Part shown: piece by piece, positions 26,761 to 35,293 of the stretch
Layout: the number at the start of each line of letters is the position of its first letter
Position numbering within the stretch: the stretch's first letter is position 1
DNA from: [Mycobacterium] crassicus
GTDB lineage: Bacteria; Actinomycetota; Actinomycetes; Mycobacteriales; Mycobacteriaceae
DNA: 64,000 nucleotides
NCBI RefSeq assembly: GCF_020181615.1
Contig: NZ_CP084029.1
Span: 661,157-725,156 of the forward strand
Direction of reading: 5' to 3'
Program-made: the position numbers and the translations under genes
The notes under the pieces: generated by a model
The model's input: only the letters and a program-made list of their open reading frames with translations
Database searches by the model: none
What the model was told of the DNA's origin: nothing

Positions 26761-28719
26761 GTGGATGTCGCGCTCGGTGTGTCGGTGACCGGCGCACTCG
26801 CCCGGCTGGCACTGGTCGAATCGGATGCCTACGGCGATGCCGTGCTTGACGAGTCGATGCTCGACTTGACGCAGGATCCGGTCGAAACCCTGGTCGAGAC
26901 CGTGACGGGCACGCACCGGATGCTGGCCGACGAGGGCCACCGACTGGCCGCCACCCGGCTGTGCTGGTCGGATTCGGAATTGCTGGCGGACCTTCGTCGG
27001 GCGCTCGAGGACGCGGGAATCGAGAACGTATCCGAGTCGTCTCATGCGCGGTCGGCAGTGGCGTTGGCGCGAAACGATTCCGGCGACGACGGCGAAACGA
27101 CGTTCTTGCCGACCGGGGACGCGACGACGGCCGCCCCCGCGGTCTCCGTCGGAGAGCCGACGATGGCCGCGGCCGCGCTACCCGAGACGGGCGGGGCCGA
27201 CCGAACCGCCGCAGCGGCAGCAACTGTGGTGGACGGTGCGGAGTCGGACCAGCAACTGGCCTACTCCATGACCGACGACGACTCCGAGTTGCTTCCGGTC
27301 GAGTACGCCGAGGCCGACTACTACGGCGAGGACTACGGGGAGGACGCCGCGGCGGACGAGGACGAATTCGATGTCCTGCCGCCACCGGTGGGCCGCGCCC
27401 TGCTGGTGGGAAGCACGGTGGGCGGCATCTTGGTAGCCGGCTGCGCCGCGTTGGCGGTGGCCGTGACTATCGGCATTCGCCCGACGGCCGCAGTCACCGA
27501 GTCGCAACCCGCGGCGGTGCGGCCCGCGCCGCAACCCCAACCAGTGCCGGGAAACTTCCTGCCGGTGTTGCCGGCCCCGAAAGCCATCCCGGCACCCGCC
27601 CCGCAGGTGCCGATACCCAATCCGGTTGTAGCCCCGCTGAATCCGAGCCCTCCGGCAGTGGTGCAGCCCCCTCCGGTCATTGCCCCGGTGATGCCCCCAC
27701 CGGCACCGTCGGCGCCCGCCGTGATCCCGTTCCCGATTCCCATCCCGATCTTTCCCGGTCCCATCGGCGGGAGTGGCGGTGGCCTGGGGGGTTCGGGCGG
27801 CAGCGGTAGTGGGGGAGGCATCGGGTCCGGTGGTGGCCAGACCGGAGGCGGTCCGACCGGGGGCGGCTGGGGCGGTAACGGTTCTGGCGGAAGTCATTCC
27901 GGCGACAGTGATTCGGGTGGCGGCCATTCCGGCAGCGGAAGCAGCAATGACGGCGGCACCGGGGGCTCCGGCGGATCGGGCAGTACCTCGGGCGGTTCGG
28001 GTAGTGGCTCTGGTGGATCGGGCGGTACCTCGAGCGGTTCTGGCAGCGAGTCGGGAGGGTCGGGCGATAGCGGGTCCGGCGGCCATTCCGGCAGTTCAGG
28101 CGGCACAACTGGCGGGTCCGGCGAGAGCGGGTCAGGTGGTGCCGGGTCGGGTGGTGACTCAAGCGGATCCGGGAGCGGCGAGTCGAGTGGTAGCACGGGC
28201 GGGTCGGGCGGCAGCTCCGGGAGTTCCGGCGGGAGTGGGTCGGACAGCAGTTCCGGTGGCTCCGACAGCAGCGGATCCAGCGGTGGCGTTGGGGGGAGTG
28301 GTTCGGGCGGCGGGTCCACTGAGGGCTCGGGCGGCGGATCCAGTGACAGCTCAAGCGGTTCGGGCAGCGGATCCAGCGGGTCCAGTGGTGGGTCGAGCGG
28401 TGGTTCCGGTGGTAGTTCGAGCGGTGGTTCCAGTGGCGGCTCGAGCGGTGGGTCGAGCGGTGGTTCCGGTAGTGGGTCGAGTGGCGGGTCGAGTGGTGGG
28501 TCGAGTGGCGGGTCGAGTGGCGGGTCGAGCGGTGGGTCGAGTGGCGGGTCAAGCGGTGGTTCCAGTGGCGGCTCGAGCGGTGGGTCAAGCGGTGGTTCCG
28601 GTGGTGGGTCGAGTGGCGGCTCAGGCGGCGGTTCCGGTGGCGGTGGCTCGGGCGGTGGTTCCGGCGGTGGTTCCGGCGGTGGCTCGGGCGGCGGTGGTTC
28701 GGGCGGCGGGGGCGACTGA
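26761..28719 (+). CDS. DUF7159-type membrane protein with long Ser/Gly repeat tail (Rv0538-like)
   Basis: 652 residues. GTG start, GAAGGAG 6-7 bases upstream; TAGACT (26725-26730) is a likely -10 element. Regions in order: an N-terminal globular domain (about 1-100, DVALGVSVTG, LCWSDSELL), an acidic linker with EADYYGEDYGEDAAADEDEF, a single TM helix (about 217-241), a Pro-rich outer stretch (about 250-335) and about 315 residues of almost pure Ser/Gly, at the end in 12-base SGGS units. A paralogue with the same first two regions and TM helix lies at 35294-36496. Function unknown; a wall-spanning or surface role is plausible. The repeat tract should vary in length between strains. Confidence 0.85.
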   Translation: MDVALGVSVTGALARLALVESDAYGDAVLDESMLDLTQDPVETLVETVTGTHRMLADEGHRLAATRLCWSDSELLADLRRALEDAGIENVSESSHARSAVALARNDSGDDGETTFLPTGDATTAAPAVSVGEPTMAAAALPETGGADRTAAAAATVVDGAESDQQLAYSMTDDDSELLPVEYAEADYYGEDYGEDAAADEDEFDVLPPPVGRALLVGSTVGGILVAGCAALAVAVTIGIRPTAAVTESQPAAVRPAPQPQPVPGNFLPVLPAPKAIPAPAPQVPIPNPVVAPLNPSPPAVVQPPPVIAPVMPPPAPSAPAVIPFPIPIPIFPGPIGGSGGGLGGSGGSGSGGGIGSGGGQTGGGPTGGGWGGNGSGGSHSGDSDSGGGHSGSGSSNDGGTGGSGGSGSTSGGSGSGSGGSGGTSSGSGSESGGSGDSGSGGHSGSSGGTTGGSGESGSGGAGSGGDSSGSGSGESSGSTGGSGGSSGSSGGSGSDSSSGGSDSSGSSGGVGGSGSGGGSTEGSGGGSSDSSSGSGSGSSGSSGGSSGGSGGSSSGGSSGGSSGGSSGGSGSGSSGGSSGGSSGGSSGGSSGGSSGGSSGGSSGGSSGGSSGGSGGGSSGGSGGGSGGGGSGGGSGGGSGGGSGGGGSGGGGD

Positions 28720-28826
28720 CGCGACTGACCACATGGGCTCAGGCCTGGATGAGCGTGACCGTTGCCTCGACCTGCTTCCGGTTGAGCGCCATCGTTGAGC
28801 CGTCGGGCAATCCGAGGATCCGGTGA

Positions 28827-29261
28827 TCAGTCGGACTTCTTCAGCCATCCCACGTAAGTCAGGTACGCACCGCACAGGGCGAGCAGCCCGAACCCGGCTC
28901 GCACGACCATCAGTGCGGCACTAGATGTTTCGGTGGCGGACTCGGCCCCGTTGATGATCAGCTGCGGTGCGGCGAGCAGGACGAATCCCCGCAGCAGCAG
29001 GAACCAGCCGAACAGCGAAATGATCACCGCGGCAAGGCCGCGCCAAAACTGGTGGAACGCAATGATGAACAGTCCGCCACCGAACAACAGTGCCCCCAAC
29101 ACCCACGGCCACATCGGGTCGGTGGAGAAGCTCGACAACTGCTCGCCGATGCTTGCGGCTCTGATCGCGACGATCGAGGTGACCACGGCGATGAACGGGC
29201 CGAGTACGCGGGCGAAGGCGTGGGTGCGCCGCGCGCGCTCGGCTGTGCTGACGGTGGGCAT
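28827..29261 (-). CDS. Small polytopic membrane protein, unknown function
   Basis: 144 residues from the ATG at 29261 (MPTVSTAERARRTHAF); the frame opens further upstream without support. About four TM helices: residues 18-33, 48-66, 70-96 and 118-137. The C-terminus is basic (YVGWLKKSD). No catalytic motif seen. A short palindrome lies in its upstream region (29320-29332). Converges with the DUF7159-type gene. Confidence 0.7.
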   Translation of the reverse strand: MPTVSTAERARRTHAFARVLGPFIAVVTSIVAIRAASIGEQLSSFSTDPMWPWVLGALLFGGGLFIIAFHQFWRGLAAVIISLFGWFLLLRGFVLLAAPQLIINGAESATETSSAALMVVRAGFGLLALCGAYLTYVGWLKKSD

Positions 29262-29319
29262 GGTGACAACCCCCTTCGGAGCGGACGAGGGGACTGGCCC
29301 CAAGCATTTAGACCACTGA

Positions 29320-29332
29320 TCTAGAACCTAGA
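29320..29332. promoter_or_regulatory. Palindrome upstream of the small membrane protein gene
   Basis: TCTAG, three bases, CTAGA form a 13-base palindrome, flanked by CCACT (29313-29317) and AGTGG (29343-29347), about 60 bases before the start at 29261. It resembles a repressor site, but no family-specific consensus is recognised. Confidence 0.35.
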
Positions 29333-29367
29333 CCTCCGGCCTAAGTGGAGGCGCAACCTTGCCCGCC

Positions 29368-30510
29368 TCAACGCGCGAACTGGCGCACCAGTGCCTTTCG
29401 GTCCAGCTTGCCGATCCCGTGCCGGGGCAACGCGGCGACGATATGCAACTCCCGAGGTGCCGCCGTGGTGTCGAGGGACTTCGCGACGTGGGCGCGCAAA
29501 GCCTCCAGGGTCGGCGTTGTCGTACCGGCCACCACCACAGCGGCGGCGACCCGTTGCCCCAATCGGTCGTCGGCGACCCCGAATACCGCGCACTCGGCCA
29601 CCGCCGGGTGCGTCGACAGCACGGCTTCCACCGGGCCGGGCAACACCGTCAGGCCGCCCGTGCTGATCGCGTCGTCGGCGCGGCCGAGCACTGTAAGAAC
29701 ACCGGAATCATCCAGGGCTCCAATATCATTGGTGTGGAACCAGCCGGGCTCGGTGAACGGGTCGGGGGTGACGGGATTGCGGTATCCGGCGGCCAGGGTC
29801 GGGCCTCCGATGGAGATCCGGCCGTCGTCGCCGATGCGTACCCGGACCCCCGGCAGCGGTACACCGTCGTAGACACAACCTCCGGCGGTCTCACTCATGC
29901 CATAGGTGCGCACCACCCGGATGCCGGCGGCTGCCGCCGCATCCAGGATCGGTTGCGGCGCCGGGCCGCCGCCCAGCAGCACCGCGTCCAGGTCGGCCAG
30001 CGCAGCCGTCGAATCGGGAGTGGTCAGTGCCTTGGCGAGCTGAGTGGCGACCAACGAGGTGTAGCGCCGTCCGGATCCGAGCTCAGCGACCGCCGCGGGC
30101 AACCGGTCGATGTCGAAACCCGTGGTGACATCCAGCTGCACCGGAATGGTTCCGGCCAGCAGGCTGCGCACCAGAACCTGTAGCCCGGCGACATGGTGGG
30201 CCGGCAGCGCCAGCAACCACCGGCCCGGCCCGCCCAGACGCTCCTGGGTGGCCGCGGCGCTGGCCAGCAGGGCCGCGCCGGTCAACAGGGCGCCCTTGGG
30301 CGTCCCGGTGGTCCCTGACGTCGTCACCACCAGTGCGACGTCGTCGTCGATCGGCTCGCCCACCCGCAGTGCGGTCAAAACAGAGGGATCGGTGTCGGAA
30401 GCGACCGGAGTCAGCGCAGGGTCGCGGCCGTCCAGAACGCCCTGCAGGGCCGGCAGTAGCGTCGAGACCGCATCGCCGGATGGAACGGCCAGCGCACGCA
30501 GGCCGGTTAT
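29368..30510 (-). CDS. menE: o-Succinylbenzoate-CoA ligase, apparent ATA start
   Basis: 380 residues if translation begins at 30510. It activates o-succinylbenzoate with ATP and CoA for menaquinone synthesis. ANL-superfamily motifs: P-loop TTSGTTGTPKG, LPAHHVAGL, RTYGMSETAGG, LGRADDAISTGG and the C-terminal Lys in HGIGKLDRKAL. The start is odd: the codon overlapping the upstream stop is ATA (ATAA), with GGGAGGG 5-6 bases before it, where neighbouring genes have ATGA or GTGA. The nearest in-frame standard starter is TTG at 30549, inside the upstream gene, without a good site. No ATG, GTG or TTG occurs in the next several dozen codons. Confidence 0.93.
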   Translation of the reverse strand: MTGLRALAVPSGDAVSTLLPALQGVLDGRDPALTPVASDTDPSVLTALRVGEPIDDDVALVVTTSGTTGTPKGALLTGAALLASAAATQERLGGPGRWLLALPAHHVAGLQVLVRSLLAGTIPVQLDVTTGFDIDRLPAAVAELGSGRRYTSLVATQLAKALTTPDSTAALADLDAVLLGGGPAPQPILDAAAAAGIRVVRTYGMSETAGGCVYDGVPLPGVRVRIGDDGRISIGGPTLAAGYRNPVTPDPFTEPGWFHTNDIGALDDSGVLTVLGRADDAISTGGLTVLPGPVEAVLSTHPAVAECAVFGVADDRLGQRVAAAVVVAGTTTPTLEALRAHVAKSLDTTAAPRELHIVAALPRHGIGKLDRKALVRQFAR

Positions 30511-30809
30511 GGCGTCCCTCCCGGGGCGGGGGCGTCGTCCAACAGCCAACCCTTGGCGGCCAACCGCTTTCGCACCCGCTCGACGTTTTCGGGGGAGGGC
30601 AGTTCGTTGGTGAGGCGGGCGATCAGGATCCCGATGTCGATCTGGTCGAACTCGCCGCGGCCGATCAGTTCACCGGCGACGGCTTTGACCTCGTCGTTGG
30701 TCAACCGCCGCGACAACAGCGCCAGCAGTGGGAAGTAATCGGTCTGTGGGACACCGTCGGGGTAGCCGGCGCGCAGCCAAGCCACGATCGAGGTGAGAAA
30801 TTTGGTCAC
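30507..30809 (-). CDS. DUF3349 protein (Rv0543c-like)
   Basis: 100 residues, identical in length to Rv0543c as recalled. Mostly helical: TKFLTSIVAWLRAGYPDGVP, then RRLTNDEVKAVAGELI and LPSPENVERVRKRLAAKGW. The family is small, actinobacterial and of unknown function. GTG at 30809 overlaps the upstream stop (GTGA), and its own TAA overlaps the putative ATA start of menE. It therefore belongs to a pitA-Rv0544c-Rv0543c-menE operon. Confidence 0.9.
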   Translation of the reverse strand: MTKFLTSIVAWLRAGYPDGVPQTDYFPLLALLSRRLTNDEVKAVAGELIGRGEFDQIDIGILIARLTNELPSPENVERVRKRLAAKGWLLDDAPAPGGTP

Positions 30810-31099
30810 TTGGGCTTGGCCCCGAGCAGATACCAGCCGAAGTGATGGCCCAGGAAGTCGCGGGCGATGAACAGCACTCCGATTACGGCCACCACCACAA
30901 CCAGCAGAAAAATCATCCAGCTGAGGGCAATCAGCAGCGGCCGCCGCGGGCCGGCGGTTCCGTCGGCGCTGGCTGTCGCACCGACGCCGACCGCATTGAC
31001 CCGCGTTCCGATCGCGAACAGGGCCGGCAGCGCCGCCCCGACCAGCAGCCCGAAAACCAGGATCTTGCCCGCCGCGTCGTAGTTGAACCACTCACTCAT
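30806..31099 (-). CDS. Small membrane protein (Rv0544c-like)
   Basis: 97 residues with two TM helices (about 12-32 and 53-80) and a short basic C-terminal end. ATG overlaps the pitA stop by 4 bases and the stop overlaps the next GTG. The conserved position beside the phosphate transporter is the only functional hint. Confidence 0.85.
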   Translation of the reverse strand: MSEWFNYDAAGKILVFGLLVGAALPALFAIGTRVNAVGVGATASADGTAGPRRPLLIALSWMIFLLVVVVAVIGVLFIARDFLGHHFGWYLLGAKPK

Positions 31100-32373
31100 G
31101 AACGCACGATTTCGCGCGCGGCGGGATCGTCCTGCCCGACGACCTTCAACTGCGGTGTGTCGGGTCCGGTGTCGAACGCCGACCGCAGTGCGTGCTCAAC
31201 AGGAGAGCCGTCATCCGCGGACTGCTCGCCGGCCGCGGAAAGCCCGCCCGTGAGGCTGCCCTCCCACTCGGCGTTGACGTTGTTGTGGTCGATGCGAGCC
31301 CGGCGCGACCGCAGCCAGATTGCCACAACCGTGGTGATCAGCACGGCCACGCCGATGATGATGCCGGCGAAGCCGCCGATACCGTGCACCAACCAGTAGG
31401 CCGCGGCGCCCACCCCGCCGGCCATCGGCAACGTCACCAACCAGGCGATCGCCATCCGCCCGGCGACTCCCCAGCGCACCTCGGCTCCCGGCTTGCCGAC
31501 GCCGCTGCCCAGCACCGAGCCGGTGGCGACCTGGGTGGTCGACAGTGAGTAGCCGAAGTGGCTCGACAGCAGGATGACCGCGGCGGCGGACGACTCGGCG
31601 GCCATGCCCTGCGGCGGCTTGATCTCGACCAGACCCTTGCCCAGGGTGCGGATGATGCGCCAGCCGCCGGTGTAGGTGCCGGCTGCCATCGCCAGTGCAC
31701 AGCTGACGATCACCCACAGTGGCGGCAAGGTCTCCGATTTGCTCACGGCACCGTAGGACATCAGCGCCAGGAAGATCACTCCCATGGTCTTCTGTGCGTC
31801 GTTGGTGCCGTGGGCCAGCGACACCAGTGCGGCCGAGCCGACCTGGCCGCGCCGGAACATCTTCTCGGCGTGCTCCTCATCGACACCGTGGGTGAAGCGG
31901 TAGACCAGCCAGGTGCCGACGGAGGCGATCAAGGTGGCGATCACGGTGGCGACCACCGCCGGAACCAGCACCTTGGACACCACGCCGCTCCAGATCACCC
32001 CGTGCCCGCCGACTGCGGCGAGCATCGCCCCAACGATGCCGCCGATCAGGGCGTGCGAGGAGCTGGACGGGATCCCGAGCAGCCAGGTCAGCAGGTTCCA
32101 CACGATGCCGCCGACCAGACCGGCGAAGACGAGTTCCAGGCTCACCAGGTGGGCGTCCACCAGGCCCTTGGCGATCGTCGCCGCGACCGCGGTCGACAGG
32201 AAAGCGCCGACCAGGTTCAGGCATGCCGACAACGTGACAGCGGCCTTGGGTTTGAGCGCACCGCTGGCGATCGATGTCGCCATCGCGTTGCCGGTGTCAT
32301 GGAAGCCGTTGGTGAAGTCGAAGCCCAGGGCCGTGACCACCACGATGATCAGTAGGAAAAGGTCGAGGCTCAC
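31096..32373 (-). CDS. pitA: Low-affinity inorganic phosphate (or metal-phosphate) transporter PitA
   Basis: 425 residues, GTG start. PiT family: duplicated signature regions GFDFTNGFHDTGNAMATSIA near the N-terminus and ALVSLAHGTNDAQKTMGVI in the second half, with about ten TM helices and the SSSHAL loop. It brings phosphate, usually as a metal complex, into the cell driven by the proton gradient. First gene of the operon running to menE with 4-base overlaps. Confidence 0.95.
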   Translation of the reverse strand: MSLDLFLLIIVVVTALGFDFTNGFHDTGNAMATSIASGALKPKAAVTLSACLNLVGAFLSTAVAATIAKGLVDAHLVSLELVFAGLVGGIVWNLLTWLLGIPSSSSHALIGGIVGAMLAAVGGHGVIWSGVVSKVLVPAVVATVIATLIASVGTWLVYRFTHGVDEEHAEKMFRRGQVGSAALVSLAHGTNDAQKTMGVIFLALMSYGAVSKSETLPPLWVIVSCALAMAAGTYTGGWRIIRTLGKGLVEIKPPQGMAAESSAAAVILLSSHFGYSLSTTQVATGSVLGSGVGKPGAEVRWGVAGRMAIAWLVTLPMAGGVGAAAYWLVHGIGGFAGIIIGVAVLITTVVAIWLRSRRARIDHNNVNAEWEGSLTGGLSAAGEQSADDGSPVEHALRSAFDTGPDTPQLKVVGQDDPAAREIVRS

Positions 32374-32480
32374 TGAAACATCACGGTTTTCATTGTGCGC
32401 GGCAGATGGTGTGATTGTCTAACGATCACCGACGTGAATCGCGGCCGTATGTGGAGACGTTCCTCACCGTTAGCCGAGTG

Positions 32481-32891
32481 TTAACCGGAAGGCTTGGGCT
32501 GGGCGTCCTGACGGATGTCGCGCCGTAGCGGATGGCCTTCGGGGATTTGCACGAAGATCAGCGTGACGCCGTCGGGATCGGTGACGTGCATCTCGTGCAG
32601 TCCCCACGGTTCCCGCTGCGCCTCCCGGGCTATCGGCACGCCGCGGCTCTCCAGTTCGGCCTGGGTGGCGGCGACGTCGCGGACCTGCAGCCACAGTGCC
32701 CCCGAAAAGGGCGCCGACGCGTGTTCGGGGTTGCCGTGATTGGCCAGTTCGATCAGTGACTGCCCGGCGTAGAACACCATTCCGGCGCCGTAGTCGCGGG
32801 CGATAGCCAAGCCGATCTCGTCGCGATAGAACCGCAGTGAGCGTTGATAGTCGGTGGGCCGGAACAGCACCCGGCTGGCGAGGATCTCCAT
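32481..32891 (-). CDS. Glyoxalase/dioxygenase-superfamily protein (Rv0546c-like)
   Basis: 136 residues. VOC fold: two beta-alpha-beta-beta-beta modules, RVLFRPTDYQRSLRFYRDEI, SLIELANHGNP, LWLQVRDVAATQAELESRGV and the typical end HVTDPDGVTLIFVQIPEGHP. Metal-ligand positions are only partly clear (Glu in SLIEL, His in HEMHVTDP), so enzyme type is unknown. The ATG overlaps the stop of the upstream SDR gene (ATGA). Confidence 0.88.
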   Translation of the reverse strand: MEILASRVLFRPTDYQRSLRFYRDEIGLAIARDYGAGMVFYAGQSLIELANHGNPEHASAPFSGALWLQVRDVAATQAELESRGVPIAREAQREPWGLHEMHVTDPDGVTLIFVQIPEGHPLRRDIRQDAQPKPSG

Positions 32892-33775
32892 CAGTCGTCG
32901 ATGGGCTCGATGCGGTTCTTCTTGACCAGGGCGGTGGCCCAGCCCGCGTTGAGGTTGTCCAGCGCGCGGAATGCCAGCGCCAGGCGCGGCGCGATGCGGA
33001 TCGGGCGGTAGCGGGCCGCGTCGATCATCCACGCGCCGGCCTCCTGCGCGGTGAGCCCCGGCTTGCCCTGGAACGCCGCGGTGGGTGCGATCATCGGGGT
33101 CTTCACCAGCGGGTAGTACAGCGTGGTGGACTGCACGCCGTAGCGGGCCCACTCGCTGTCGATGACCCGGCTGACGGCGCTCAGCGCGGACTTGGAGCCG
33201 TTGTATACGCCGAACAGCGGCGAGGAGTCGGTGAACACTCCCCAGGTGGCGACGTTGATGATGTGGCCGTCGCCGCGCTCGCGCATCGCCGGGGCGAACC
33301 CGCGGATCAGCCGCAGCGGCGAGTAGTAGTTCAGCTGCATGGTCCGCTCGACGTCGTGCCAGCGGTCCAGGGATTCGGCCAGCGGACGGCGGATGGAGCG
33401 TCCGGCATTGTTGACCAGGATGTCCACCCCGCCGAACCGCTCGTCGACGTCCTTGACCAGCTGGTCGATCGCCGCGAGGTCAGACAGGTCGCACGCGATG
33501 GCGTGCGCGGTGCCGCCGGCGGCGGTGATCCGCTGGACCAGTGCGTCGAGGTTCTCCTGGCGGCGGGCCACCGCGATCACGGTGGCGCCCGCTGCCCCGA
33601 ACTGTTCGGCGCCGGCTTCCCCGATGCCCGAGGACGCCCCGGTCACCAGCACCCGCTTGCCGGTCAGGTCGACGGTCTTGGCGCCGGGCCGGTGCATCAG
33701 CTGCGCGGCGACCGGGGGGCGCATGGTGGCGAGCGTGATCTGATCGGACAGTCGGCGTAGCGGACTTCGGCTCAT
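32891..33775 (-). CDS. Short-chain dehydrogenase/reductase (Rv0547c-like)
   Basis: 294 residues. Rossmann fold with TGASSGIG (about 45-52), NNAGRS (about 122-127) and the catalytic YNGSK (about 195-199). About 30 residues extend before the Rossmann core and about 60 residues follow it, as in the mycobacterial Rv0547c group. NAD(P) substrate unknown. Its stop overlaps the glyoxalase-like start. It lies 39 bases downstream of menB on the same strand, and may be co-transcribed with it. Confidence 0.92.
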   Translation of the reverse strand: MSRSPLRRLSDQITLATMRPPVAAQLMHRPGAKTVDLTGKRVLVTGASSGIGEAGAEQFGAAGATVIAVARRQENLDALVQRITAAGGTAHAIACDLSDLAAIDQLVKDVDERFGGVDILVNNAGRSIRRPLAESLDRWHDVERTMQLNYYSPLRLIRGFAPAMRERGDGHIINVATWGVFTDSSPLFGVYNGSKSALSAVSRVIDSEWARYGVQSTTLYYPLVKTPMIAPTAAFQGKPGLTAQEAGAWMIDAARYRPIRIAPRLALAFRALDNLNAGWATALVKKNRIEPIDD

Positions 33776-33814
33776 GGTTAGCCAGTCTATGCGGGGTGGA
33801 GTCGGTGTCGTCGC

Positions 33815-34711
33815 TCAGAAGTACCGGGGGAAGCTGCTCCAGTCCGGATCGCGCTTCTGCAGGAACGCATCGCGGCCCTCGACGGCCTCATCGGTCATGT
33901 AGGCCAGTCGGGTGGCCTCGCCGGCGAACAGCTGCTGGCCCACCAGTCCGTCGTCGAGCAGGTTGAAGGCGAACTTCAACATGCGTTGCGCCTGAGGCGA
34001 TTTGCCGTTGATCTCCTTGGCCCACTGCACACCGGTGGCTTCCAGGTCGGCGTGGTCGACGACCTCGTTGACCGCACCCATGTGGTGCATCTGCTCGGCG
34101 GTGTAAGCCCGGCCCAGGAAGAAGACCTCGCGGGCGAACTTCTGGCCCACCTGCCGGGCCAGATACGCCGAGCCGTACCCGCCGTCGAAGCTGCCGACGT
34201 CGGCGTCGGTCTGCTTGAACTTCGCGTGCTCGCGGCTGGCCAGGGTCAGGTCGCACACCACGTGCAGGCTGTGCCCGCCGCCGGCCGCCCAGCCGTTGAC
34301 CAGGCAGATCACCGGCTTGGGCATGAACCGGATCAGCCGCTGCACCTCCAGGATGTGCAGCCGCCCGGCGCGGGCCGGATCGACGGTCTCGGCTGTTTCT
34401 CCCTCGGCGTACTGGTAGCCGCTGCGGCCGCGAATGCGCTGGTCACCACCGGAGCAGAATGCCCAGCCGCCGTCCTTCGGCGACGGCCCGTTTCCGGTCA
34501 GCAGCACCACGCCGACATCGGGCGACATCCGGGCGTGGTCGAGTGCCCGGTACAGCTCGTCGACGGTGTGCGGGCGAAAAGCGTTGCGCACCTCGGGGCG
34601 GTTGAACGCGACCCGGACCGTGGCGTCGGTGACGTGGCGGTGGTAGGTGATGTCGGTCAGGTCGGCGAAGCCGTCGACCGGTCGCCAGATGGTTTCGTCG
34701 AACGGATTCAA
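33815..34711 (-). CDS. menB: 1,4-dihydroxy-2-naphthoyl-CoA synthase
   Basis: 298 residues from the TTG at 34711 (MNPFDETIWRPVDGF), with AAAGGCAGG upstream. TTG at 34750 would fall inside the family II repeat and is unlikely. Crotonase fold that cyclises o-succinylbenzoyl-CoA. Segments GGWAFCSGGDQRIRGRSGY, VNGWAAGGGHSLHVVCDLT and KQTDADVGSFDGGYGSAYLA carry the oxyanion hole and catalytic Asp; the C-terminus RDPDWSSFPRYF is that of MenB. Sequence is close to M. tuberculosis MenB throughout. Confidence 0.97.
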   Translation of the reverse strand: MNPFDETIWRPVDGFADLTDITYHRHVTDATVRVAFNRPEVRNAFRPHTVDELYRALDHARMSPDVGVVLLTGNGPSPKDGGWAFCSGGDQRIRGRSGYQYAEGETAETVDPARAGRLHILEVQRLIRFMPKPVICLVNGWAAGGGHSLHVVCDLTLASREHAKFKQTDADVGSFDGGYGSAYLARQVGQKFAREVFFLGRAYTAEQMHHMGAVNEVVDHADLEATGVQWAKEINGKSPQAQRMLKFAFNLLDDGLVGQQLFAGEATRLAYMTDEAVEGRDAFLQKRDPDWSSFPRYF

Positions 34712-34731
34712 CGGTGCCTGCCTTTCGTTGG

Positions 34732-34784
34732 TTCTGCGTGTACCAGGCAAAGGTGCGAGTAGCTTGCCTGGTCAGCGCAGAGTC
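34732..34784. repeat. Intergenic inverted repeat, family II, copy B
   Basis: Same orientation as copy A (22595-22653), about 86 percent identical over 56 positions by eye. Arms TCTGCG and CGCAGA; inner arms CCAGGCAA and TTGCCTGG around the shared core GTGCGAGTAGC. It sits just upstream of menB, not between convergent genes. Confidence 0.78.
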
Positions 34785-34862
34785 AACCGTACGACAGGTG
34801 ACTGGTGGTATTTGCCGTTAGCTTGCTGGCGTGCTGCCCAGGCTCGGACGGGAGGGATGAGC

Positions 34863-35251
34863 ATGGCTCCGAATCCGATTGATCCGGCGGAGCTTTCGGT
34901 TCATCCCGAGCCGTTGCACACCCACGCATCGCGGGTGGCCGATGCGACAGGTGTGGCGCGGACCTTTGCGGCCCGGTCGCCGGCTACTCGAGTGAATGTG
35001 TTGCGGCGTGGGCTGGGAGCTCGGCGGAAGCGTTGGCTGAACTGAGTGCCCATTGGGAGGCGACCGACGCGCGCTTGCATGGACGCGTCGGCGCGTTCGC
35101 TGATCCTTGCTTCCTGATATCGGCGAATCTCTGTAGTCGTGTACCTATAGGGCGGCGACACCCGGCGCGTGCATCGAATCGCGGCTGGGGGCACGGGACA
35201 GCAGCAACCCTGCGTGATCGAGCAACTCCCGCTAGGATTAGGCAAGGTTAG
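34863..35251 (+). pseudogene. Frameshifted small WXG/EspC-like gene
   Basis: The ATG at 34863 has GGGAGGG about 7 bases upstream. It reads 60 codons (MAPNPIDPAELSVHPEPLHT, then GVARTFAARSP) and stops at 35045. The continuation is in another frame: from about 35020, SAEALAELSAHWEATDARLH and GRVGAFADP. Restoring one base near 35020 joins the two as GLGASAEALAELSAHW, a coherent helical protein. The tail after 35130 then loses any pattern and runs into the iron box. The look (LSVHPEPLHTHASRVAD, a Trp in the second helix) recalls EspC/WXG-type small ESX substrates, but this is weak. In M. tuberculosis other genes lie between menB and menC. Confidence 0.55.
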
Positions 35252-35256
35252 CCTAA
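35238..35256. promoter_or_regulatory. IdeR iron box
   Basis: TTAGGCAAGGTTAGCCTAA matches the 19-base IdeR consensus TTAGGTTAGGCTAACCTAA at 15 of 19 positions, with both outer arms perfect. It lies 37 bases before the start of the DUF7159-type gene, suggesting iron-dependent repression. Confidence 0.6.
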
Positions 35257-35293
35257 GCTGGGGGGTTTAGGCGGTAGTGCCGGGGGGTTGTCG

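Noticed and set aside
27677..28732. Minus-strand His/Arg/Asn-rich repeat frame
   Set aside because: It is the antisense of the Ser/Gly repeat tract; repeats in the sense strand force an open antisense frame.
34647..34862. N-terminal extension of the frame leading into the frameshifted gene
   Set aside because: It crosses the menB start region and the family II repeat; the ribosome-binding site is at 34851-34856.
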